Shown here in pieces: positions 1 to 4,417 of a stretch of 9,163 nucleotides of DNA. The notes under the pieces are model-generated. The model ran no database searches and was not told the DNA's origin. It was given only the letters and a program-made list of their open reading frames with translations. The DNA comes from Lawsonibacter sp. (GTDB lineage: Bacteria > Bacillota > Clostridia > Oscillospirales > Oscillospiraceae), in NCBI GenBank assembly GCA_022798155.1, contig JAAWLY010000082.1, forward strand, positions 1-9,163, written 5' to 3'. A program made the translations under genes and the position numbers. The first letter of the stretch is position 1, and every line of letters begins with the position of its first letter.

Positions 1-1
1 C

Positions 2-79
2 ATAGACTACGCCGAGGACTACAACAAGGCGAGCGAGGCGATCAGCAGCATGATTGATGGCTACAACAGCATTATCTGA
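2..79 (+). CDS. C-terminal 25 residues of an unidentified protein (partial)
   Basis: An open frame enters from the left edge and stops at TGA 77-79, giving a 25-residue acidic, helix-like tail (it begins IDYAEDYNKASEAIS and ends in GYNSII). The next gene starts 25 nt later behind a good ribosome-binding site, so the two genes are probably in one operon. The tail is too short to identify by eye. Because a Y-RNA-like transcript lies downstream, a TROVE/Ro60 (Rsr) protein or another RNA-repair protein is a tempting guess. Ro60-type proteins do end in a short amphipathic helix after an 'LD-x-A-G-F' stretch, but the resemblance here is weak and is inference only. Confidence 0.55.
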   Translation: MDYAEDYNKASEAISSMIDGYNSII

Positions 80-104
80 TGATTCCGGAAGGAGCGATTA
101 CAAT

Positions 105-566
105 ATGAAATTAGCCAACGCCCTGTCTCAGCGCTCAGAGCTGCAAACCCGTATCCGCCAGCTGGAGAGCCGGCTGAACAACAACGCCCAGGTCCAGGAG
201 GGAGAGACCCCCGCCGAGGACCCCATGGAGTTGCTGAAGGAGTTGGAGGCGGACTATGCCCGGCTGGAGGAGCTGATTTCCGCCATCAACCGCACCAACA
301 ATTCCACCCAGGCGGGGGAGGAGGCCACCCTGTCCGATTTGCTGGCCCGGCGGGACTGCCTGAAGGGCAAGCTATCCACCCTGCGCGGTTTTCTGGACAA
401 TGCCAGCGCCCTGGTCCGCCGCCACAGCGTCAGCGAGATTAAGGTAAAGAGTACTGTCGATGTCCGTCAGCTGCAAAAGCAGGTGGATGGGCTGTCCCGG
501 GAACTGCGGGAGCTGGAGGAGACCATCCAGGAAAAGAACTGGACTACCGAGCTGATAGAGCGGTAA
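105..566 (+). CDS. DIP1984 (septicolysin-like) family coiled-coil protein
   Basis: A 153-residue, highly charged, mostly helical protein that I recognise as the DIP1984 family, sometimes annotated septicolysin. Family hallmarks are visible in order: the MKLANAL start, the RIRQLESRLNNNAQVQEG segment (about 17-34), the PAEDP turn near 37, INRTN near 65, the LARRD motif near 82, SEIK and TVDV near 110-120, and the C-terminal IQEKNWTTELIE. Long heptad-like stretches suggest a coiled-coil oligomer in the cytoplasm. I chose ATG 105 because GGAAGGAG (87-94) sits 10 nt upstream; an in-frame TTG at 54 would overlap the preceding gene and lacks such a site. Biochemical function is not established. The family is, as far as I recall, often found near RNA-repair genes (RtcB, band-7/slipin), which fits the Y-RNA-like element starting right after its stop codon. 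Confidence 0.88.
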   Translation: MKLANALSQRSELQTRIRQLESRLNNNAQVQEGETPAEDPMELLKELEADYARLEELISAINRTNNSTQAGEEATLSDLLARRDCLKGKLSTLRGFLDNASALVRRHSVSEIKVKSTVDVRQLQKQVDGLSRELRELEETIQEKNWTTELIER

Positions 567-780
567 TCCAAAAAATTTGGTTGCGGGAAAGGCGGATGTC
601 AAACCCTCATGCGCCGGGGTCAACAGGCGCACTGTATGGGAGCGGGCGGGATCTCGCTTAGCTGGGTCCGAATCCCGGCTTATTCTCAGGTCCGTTACCG
701 TTATACCGGTACGCTTACGCTTTTCGGAGCACTTATTATCATTACCAGACGTCGATTTCACGCGGGCGGGTTTGGGGAAA
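567..780 (+). ncRNA. yrlA: YrlA-like bacterial Y RNA with tRNA-like module
   Basis: I infer a structured RNA beginning just after the upstream stop. Outer helix: 583-585 pairs with 761-763, 587-590 (GAAA) with 756-759, C593 with G754, and 595-600 (GAUGUC) with 748-753, interrupted by small internal loops and a bulge, as in Ro-binding Y RNA stems. Further out, 568-572 (CCAAA) can pair with 771-775. Inside are three tRNA-like arms: a D-like hairpin UGCGCC/GGCGCA (610-615/626-631) with a GG-containing 10-nt loop; an anticodon-like hairpin (641-644/655-658, extendable); and a T-arm (660-666/674-680) closing a 7-nt loop UCCGAAU, which matches tRNA TUCGAAU except at position 55. There is no acceptor stem. 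A further hairpin lies at 696-700/707-711. YrlA RNAs are known to tether Rsr (Ro60) to nucleases such as PNPase. I see no separate promoter, so it is probably co-transcribed with the upstream gene and processed. Exact ends are uncertain. Confidence 0.8.
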
Positions 781-785
781 TAAAA

Positions 786-820
786 AAGCGCGGCCGGAAC
801 TCCGGCCGCGCTTAATCTTT
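786..820. terminator. Bidirectional hairpin terminator after the Y-like RNA
   Basis: A 13-bp perfect stem (786-798 with 801-813) can form with a very tight loop. On the plus strand it is followed by AATCTTT, a poor U-tract. On the minus strand it is followed by TTTTTTA, a good U-tract. It can therefore end the RNA from the left and was best built to end a minus-strand gene, now decayed (812-985). Confidence 0.75.
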
Positions 821-985
821 GAACACAAACAGCTTGTAAAGGGGAATGTTGAGGGCTTCCGCAATATCCATCAGGTTCTGCTCAGAGCTGTCATTGCATA
901 CTTTGGTTTTCGTTGTTTGCCTCGTCCACAGTCTTTTGCGTTTTGTACTATTACGGCGGAGGGGCGGGATACAGCGAAAAGACAT
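812..985 (-). pseudogene. Remnant of an XRE-family regulator (C-terminal part only)
   Basis: A 57-codon minus-strand frame ends at TAA 812-814, inside the terminator stem. Its last 20 residues (LMDIAEALNIPLYKLFVFKD) are a typical C-terminus of a SinR/XRE-type helix-turn-helix domain, where the phrase 'IAEALNIPLYKLF' follows the recognition helices. The upstream residues (basic, Arg/Lys/Thr-rich) do not resemble the N-terminal helices of that fold. The ATG at 983-985 has no convincing ribosome-binding site. I therefore read this as the surviving 3' end of a lost regulator gene whose minus-strand terminator is still intact. A functioning short peptide cannot be excluded. Confidence 0.55.
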
Positions 986-1014
986 TTGACTTTTTCACAA
1001 ATATCATGTACCCT
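986..1014 (+). promoter_or_regulatory. Sigma-A type promoter for rnhA
   Basis: TTGACT (986-991), a 17-nt spacer, then TACCCT (1009-1014). The -35 matches 5 of 6 consensus bases; the -10 is weaker but keeps the key T1, A2 and T6. Transcription would start near 1021, downstream of the alternative TTG start at 1014. That supports ATG 1053 as the rnhA start. Confidence 0.55.
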
Positions 1015-1052
1015 TGGAGGTGGAAAAGAAATCAACTGTAAAGGAATTGACT

Positions 1053-1490
1053 ATGAAGACAGTTACCATTTATACCGACGGGGCCTGCTCCGGCAACCCC
1101 GGCCCCGGGGGCTGGGGGGCCATCCTGATGTATGGCGCTCACAAAAAGGAGTTGTCCGGGGGAGAGGCCCAGACCACCAACAACCGCATGGAGCTCACCG
1201 GCGTCATCGCCGCCCTGGAGGCGCTGAAAGAGCCCTGTGTGGTAGAGCTGTACTCTGACAGTAAGTACGTCATCGACGGGCTGGGCAAGGGCTGGGCCAA
1301 GGGCTGGCGGGCGAGAGGCTGGGTCAAGTCGGACAAAAAGCCCGCCCTGAACCCCGATCTGTGGGGACGTCTGCTGGATTTGTGCGACAAGCACACCGTT
1401 AATCTCCACTGGGTGAAGGGCCACGCGGAAAACCAGTTCAACAACCGCTGTGACCAGCTGGCGGTGGCGGAGAGCCAGAAATATAAATAG
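1053..1490 (+). CDS. rnhA: Ribonuclease HI
   Basis: A 145-residue stand-alone RNase HI, which cleaves the RNA strand of RNA-DNA hybrids (R-loops, primer remnants) in the cytoplasm. The full bacterial type 1 fold is present: YTDGACSGNPGPGGWG near the N-terminus supplies catalytic D9, NNRMEL supplies E47, YSDSKYV supplies D69, and RCDQLA supplies D134. H124 in VKGHAEN is the flexible-loop histidine. The basic handle region GWAKGWRARGWVK (80-92) is also present. There is no N-terminal hybrid-binding domain, and the length is usual for the family. ATG 1053 is chosen because MKTVTIYTDG is the normal family start, AAAGGAA (1040-1046) lies 6 nt upstream, and the predicted transcript starts around 1021; the in-frame TTG at 1014 would be outside the message. 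Its stop codon overlaps the first base of a terminator stem. Confidence 0.97.
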   Translation: MKTVTIYTDGACSGNPGPGGWGAILMYGAHKKELSGGEAQTTNNRMELTGVIAALEALKEPCVVELYSDSKYVIDGLGKGWAKGWRARGWVKSDKKPALNPDLWGRLLDLCDKHTVNLHWVKGHAENQFNNRCDQLAVAESQKYK

Positions 1491-1527
1491 GCACAGGACT
1501 CTACTTGTCCTGTGCCTGATTCTTTTT
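1489..1527. terminator. Shared convergent terminator (rnhA / small Cys-rich gene)
   Basis: An 11-bp perfect stem (1489-1499 with 1507-1517) with a 7-nt loop, followed on the plus strand by GATTCTTTTTC. The stop codon of the minus-strand gene (1501-1503) lies in the loop. On the minus strand the tail is ATTTATATTT, so it may work in both directions. Confidence 0.85.
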
Positions 1528-1671
1528 CTTCCGATAGCAGATGTCCCGGTTGCCGCAGGTGGCGCATCCACGGCCGCACCCCCGCTTACTGCCGTAGTCG
1601 TTGTACAGCAAAATGGCGATAGGAATGCCGATGACCGCCACGGCGAACAGCCCAATGGCGAAATATTCCAT
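1501..1671 (-). CDS. Small Cys-rich membrane protein, FeoB-associated-like
   Basis: A 56-residue protein with one N-terminal membrane segment (about 3-22, FAIGLFAVAVIGIPIAILLY) and a short basic cytoplasm-like tail carrying four cysteines in the pattern GCGRGCATCGNRDIC. This architecture resembles the FeoB-associated Cys-rich membrane protein family, in which a single helix is followed by a Cys cluster that may bind iron or another metal. The start at 1669-1671 is supported by GAGAGGAG (1678-1685 region) a few bases upstream and by the membrane helix beginning right after it; an upstream in-frame ATG at 1785 would add a non-hydrophobic leader and lacks support. It has its own promoter and faces rnhA. 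No feoA or feoB is visible in the window, so the iron-uptake link rests on family resemblance alone. Confidence 0.7.
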   Translation of the reverse strand: MEYFAIGLFAVAVIGIPIAILLYNDYGSKRGCGRGCATCGNRDICYRKKKNQAQDK

Positions 1672-1714
1672 AGCCGTCTCCTCTCCCGGCGCAAGCCGTT
1701 CTGATTGTAATCCT

Positions 1715-1744
1715 ATTGTAACAGAAACCCGTCTGAAAAAACAA
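1715..1744 (-). promoter_or_regulatory. Promoter of the small Cys-rich membrane gene
   Basis: Read on the minus strand: TTGTTT (1739-1744), an 18-nt spacer, then TACAAT (1715-1720). Transcription would start near 1708, about 37 nt before the ATG. It lies back to back with the plus-strand promoter at 1754-1782. Confidence 0.6.
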
Positions 1745-1753
1745 GGGGTGGGC

Positions 1754-1782
1754 TTGCCTTTTCCGGAAAAACAAGTTACAAT
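1754..1782 (+). promoter_or_regulatory. Sigma-A promoter of the VWA / MBL operon
   Basis: TTGCCT (1754-1759), a 17-nt spacer, then TACAAT (1777-1782). The expected start is near 1789, giving a leader of about 70 nt that contains the REP-like hairpin at 1804-1822. Confidence 0.7.
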
Positions 1783-1800
1783 CATTTGTACATGCCATGG

Positions 1801-1823
1801 TAGGGGCGGCTATCAGCCGCCCG
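1801..1823. repeat. REP-like palindrome in the 5' leader
   Basis: A perfect 8-bp stem (GGGCGGCT 1804-1811 with AGCCGCCC 1815-1822) closes a 3-nt loop and is preceded by TAGG. Short 'TAGGGGCGG..CCGCCC' palindromes are, in my recollection, scattered through intergenic regions of many Oscillospiraceae genomes. Only one copy lies in this window, so the repeat status is inferred. It falls in the untranslated leader of the VWA gene, where it could stabilise or pause the transcript. Confidence 0.5.
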
Positions 1824-1857
1824 CAGACGCGCATGATTTAAGTAAGAAGGTGAAGCC

Positions 1858-3054
1858 GTGTTTGAGAATTTGCTGTATCTGCTCCGGCGAAACGGCTTAA
1901 AGGTGTCCCTCACCGAGTGGATGGCACTGATGGAGGGGCTGGGAAAGAATCTCCACAACGCCAGCTTCACCGGCTTCTATCATCTGTGCCGCTGTCTGCT
2001 GGTGAAGAGCGAGGCCGACTTCGACGCCTTCGACCGCACCTTTTTGGAGTATTTCAAGGACGTCCCCTTCCAGCAGGAGGTGTCCAAGGAGTTATTAGAC
2101 TGGCTGAATAAACCAGAAGTATTGTCCGACTACGCCAACTGGGACGAGATACAGGCCCTGAAAAACCTGGGTCTGACAGAGGAAGAAATTGAAAAAATGC
2201 TTCAGGAGCGGATGCAGGAGCAAGATGAGGAGCACAACGGGGGAAACTACTGGGTGGGAACCCACGGGATGTCGGTCTTTGGCAACTCCGGGCTGTCCCC
2301 CAAGGGCATCCGGGTGGGCGGACAGTCCATGCACCGCCGGGCTTTCCGGGTGGCGGGGGAGCGGAAGTTCCGGGATTTCCGCCGGGACAACACCCTGGAC
2401 ACCCGCCAATTCCAGGTAGCCCTGCGCCATCTGCGGCAGTACTCCGGTCTGGTGGATCTGCCCCCCACCGAGTTCGACGTGGATAACACCATCAAAGACA
2501 CCGCCGGCAACGGCGGCGTGTTGAAGGTGCGCTATAAGCGCCCTCGGGAGAACACCGTCAAAGTGCTTCTGCTCATGGACTCCGGTGGGTCCATGGACTA
2601 CTACGCCCAGCTGTGCTCCGCCCTGTTCCAGGCGGTGAGCAAATCGGGGCACTTTAAGGATTTGAAGGTCTACTACTTCCACAACTGCCCCTACGCCCGG
2701 CTGTACAGCGACCCCACCCTGATGTCCCGGAACAGCGTGCCCACCGACTGGGTGCTGTCCAACCTCCCCGGGGACTACAAGCTGATTCTGGTGGGGGACG
2801 CCCAGATGGCCCCCTATGAGCTGATGAGCTACTACGGGGGGAACCGGTATTCCGAAACGCCCCAGTGCGGCATGGACTGGCTGCGGCTGCTGAAGGGCCG
2901 GTTCCGGCATACAGTGTGGCTCAATCCCAGCCGCCGCCCCGATTGGGGGGCCTACTGGTCCCAGACCTACGACGCCATCGCCCAGGAGTTCCCCATGTTT
3001 CCCCTCACTGTGGACGGCCTGGAGGAGGGCATGAAAAAGCTGCTGACGCGATAG
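1858..3054 (+). CDS. VWA domain-containing CoxE-like protein
   Basis: A 398-residue soluble protein of the CoxE-like VWA family (COG3825 type). The N-terminal half is helical (1-125) and is followed by the family signature near 130-154 (NYWVGTHGMSVFGNSGLSPKG, with conserved glycines) and a basic linker. The C-terminal half is the von Willebrand A domain: LLMDSGGSM supplies the MIDAS motif DxSxS (D241, S243 replaced by G, S245), and D314 in ILVGDAQM is the later metal-site aspartate. Note the motif reads DSGGS, so the middle serine sits at 242 rather than the canonical spacing, as is common in this family. Members usually partner with a MoxR-type AAA+ ATPase and act in metal-cofactor insertion or complex maturation. 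No ATPase is adjacent here. The start is GTG 1858, with AGAAGGTG (1844-1851) 6 nt upstream. A metallo-hydrolase gene follows 26 nt later. Confidence 0.88.
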   Translation: MFENLLYLLRRNGLKVSLTEWMALMEGLGKNLHNASFTGFYHLCRCLLVKSEADFDAFDRTFLEYFKDVPFQQEVSKELLDWLNKPEVLSDYANWDEIQALKNLGLTEEEIEKMLQERMQEQDEEHNGGNYWVGTHGMSVFGNSGLSPKGIRVGGQSMHRRAFRVAGERKFRDFRRDNTLDTRQFQVALRHLRQYSGLVDLPPTEFDVDNTIKDTAGNGGVLKVRYKRPRENTVKVLLLMDSGGSMDYYAQLCSALFQAVSKSGHFKDLKVYYFHNCPYARLYSDPTLMSRNSVPTDWVLSNLPGDYKLILVGDAQMAPYELMSYYGGNRYSETPQCGMDWLRLLKGRFRHTVWLNPSRRPDWGAYWSQTYDAIAQEFPMFPLTVDGLEEGMKKLLTR

Positions 3055-3080
3055 ACGGATATTTCCCAAGGAGGAATACT

Positions 3081-3980
3081 ATGGAAATCAAACAAGTAAA
3101 GGGAAATACCTGGGTAATTGAGGCCAACCAGCTGATCCCTTTTTACAAATTGGACAGCGGGCACTGCGTTCTGCTGGACACCGGCCTGCTGGAGGAACGG
3201 GAGGGGCTGGAGGAGGCTCTTAGGTCCGCCGGCCTGACGCCAGCGGGGGTGCTGTGCTCCCACGCCCATGTGGATCACTGCGCCAACAACGGATATTTCC
3301 AGGAGAAGTACGGCACAAAGATTGCCCTCACCGCTCCGGAGGCGGGGATGTGTTCCTCCCTCCTCACCTTAAAGTGCTATTTCCTCACCCTGTCCCCGGG
3401 GACGGTGGAGCGGGAGTCCTCCTGTATGATCCATACCCCCGACGTGATCATCCCCCCGGAGGACGGCCCTTTCTCCTTCTGCGGGGCGCAGTTTCGGATC
3501 ATTCACACCCCGGGCCACTCCGCCGGGCATATCTGCACCATTACCCCGGACAACGTGTGCTATACCGCCGACGCCCTCCTCAGTGCTGAGCTGATGAGCG
3601 CCAAGCTGCCTTACAATCTCAGCCAGCGCTTGGCCATGGACAGCCGGAAGAAGCTGCAGGGGCTGAACTGCGATTGCTATATTATGGCACATCGGGGGCT
3701 CTGTCCGGGGGCGGAGATTGACAGCCTGATTGACGCCAACCAGGCCCTCATCCGCCGCCGGGCGGAGGAGATTCTCTCCTTGGTGGAACGGCCCATGACC
3801 GCCAGCCAGATCGACGAGGCGGCCTGCACCCTCTACCAGCTCTTCACCCACAAGCCCCACCGTTCTCTGCGCTTCGAGCGCAACGTCCGATTCTTTATCG
3901 AGTACCTAGTGGATGCCGGCCGGCTGGCGGAGGGGTGTCAAAACGGGGCCACTTACTACGTCAGGGCGGAAAATTCCTGA
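3081..3980 (+). CDS. Metallo-beta-lactamase-fold hydrolase with C-terminal winged-helix-like region
   Basis: A 299-residue MBL-fold protein. Zinc ligands are all visible: SHAHVDH supplies H61, H63, D65 and H66; TPGHS supplies H146; YTADAL supplies D164; MAHRG supplies H204. This is the glyoxalase II/LACTB2-like arrangement, so a hydrolase of a thioester, phosphodiester or similar ester is expected; the substrate cannot be read from the sequence. Residues about 230-295 (starting VERPMTASQIDEA) look like the C-terminal winged-helix extension found in LACTB2-like proteins. ATG 3081 is chosen because AAGGAGG (3068-3074) lies 6 nt upstream; a longer in-frame extension would run into the upstream gene. 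The gap to the VWA gene is only 26 nt with no terminator, so the two are probably co-transcribed from the promoter at 1754. No terminator hairpin is obvious before the secG promoter. Confidence 0.9.
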   Translation: MEIKQVKGNTWVIEANQLIPFYKLDSGHCVLLDTGLLEEREGLEEALRSAGLTPAGVLCSHAHVDHCANNGYFQEKYGTKIALTAPEAGMCSSLLTLKCYFLTLSPGTVERESSCMIHTPDVIIPPEDGPFSFCGAQFRIIHTPGHSAGHICTITPDNVCYTADALLSAELMSAKLPYNLSQRLAMDSRKKLQGLNCDCYIMAHRGLCPGAEIDSLIDANQALIRRRAEEILSLVERPMTASQIDEAACTLYQLFTHKPHRSLRFERNVRFFIEYLVDAGRLAEGCQNGATYYVRAENS

Positions 3981-3997
3981 ATTTTTATGGAAACCTC

Positions 3998-4026
3998 TTG
4001 CAATCCATTTTGAATTGTGGTATGCT
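3998..4026 (+). promoter_or_regulatory. Sigma-A promoter of secG
   Basis: TTGCAA (3998-4003), a 17-nt spacer, then TATGCT (4021-4026), in an AT-rich stretch unlike the flanking coding DNA. The expected start near 4033 leaves a leader of about 67 nt before the secG ATG. Confidence 0.65.
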
Positions 4027-4099
4027 TTTCTTTACTTCCGGGTTTTCCGAGTAAAATCGTAAATTTATGGCCCCTGGGCCTTGAAAGGAACGAGTAATT

Positions 4100-4330
4100 A
4101 TGCTGAATCTGATTCTTACCATTGTCCAGGTCCTGTGCGGCCTGGCCGTCATCGCCGTGGTTATGCTCCAGTCCGGCAAGAGCGCCGGCCTGTCCGGGGC
4201 CATCGCCGGCGGCGCTGACACCTTCCTGTCCAAGAACAAGGCCAAGAGCCTGGACGCCAAGCTGGCCCGGTGGACCAAGTGGGTTGCCATCCTCTGGATT
4301 GTCATTACCCTGGTGCTCAGCCTCATCTGA
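4100..4330 (+). CDS. secG: Preprotein translocase subunit SecG
   Basis: A 76-residue inner-membrane protein, the small non-essential partner of SecYE that stimulates SecA-driven export. Two hydrophobic helices are visible: about 3-22 (LILTIVQVLCGLAVIAVVML) and 58-76 (near WVAILWIVITLVLSLI). They are separated by the family loop LQSGKSAGLSGAIAGG followed by FLSKNKAKSLDAKLARWTKW, which is the conserved 'QsgKgaGls..fgg' region of SecG. Length is typical for Firmicutes. The ATG is preceded by GAAAGGAA (4083-4090). It has its own promoter and a strong terminator, so it is a single-gene unit here; in many Clostridia secG sits ahead of rnr and smpB, which are not seen. Confidence 0.95.
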   Translation: MLNLILTIVQVLCGLAVIAVVMLQSGKSAGLSGAIAGGADTFLSKNKAKSLDAKLARWTKWVAILWIVITLVLSLI

Positions 4331-4343
4331 TTGTAACGCAGTA

Positions 4344-4371
4344 AGCCCCCGCCATACGGCGGGGGCTTTTT
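4344..4371 (+). terminator. Rho-independent terminator of secG
   Basis: A 10-bp perfect GC-rich stem (4344-4353 with 4358-4367), loop ATAC, followed directly by a T run (4367-4371). It is a textbook terminator 13 nt after the secG stop. Confidence 0.93.
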
Positions 4372-4385
4372 ATCTCTTAACAACA

Positions 4386-4412
4386 GACGCCCCGCCCTGA
4401 CAGCGGGGCATC
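4386..4412 (-). terminator. Terminator of the nicotinate phosphoribosyltransferase gene
   Basis: A 7-bp stem (4389-4395 with 4403-4409), extendable by two pairs past one mismatch, with a 7-nt loop. It lies just beyond the minus-strand stop. The minus-strand tail is T-rich but interrupted (TCTGTTGTT), so efficiency may be moderate; read on the plus strand it also has a T-rich tail (TCTTGTTTTA). Confidence 0.7.
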
Positions 4413-4417
4413 TTGTT

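Noticed and set aside
655..685. A genuine tRNA gene based on the T-arm
   Set aside because: The T-arm is good, but there is no 7-bp acceptor stem, no standard anticodon loop spacing, and the arms sit inside a longer closing helix. It is a tRNA mimic, not a tRNA.
577..815. Two overlapping 68-residue plus-strand open frames
   Set aside because: They lie inside the Y-like RNA and terminator, have no ribosome-binding sites, and their peptides resemble nothing. The strand is better explained by RNA structure.
2095..3069. A 324-residue minus-strand frame opposite the VWA gene
   Set aside because: A shadow of high-GC coding DNA: low-complexity Gly/Val/His/Gln-rich peptide, no ribosome-binding site, and the plus strand encodes a recognisable protein.
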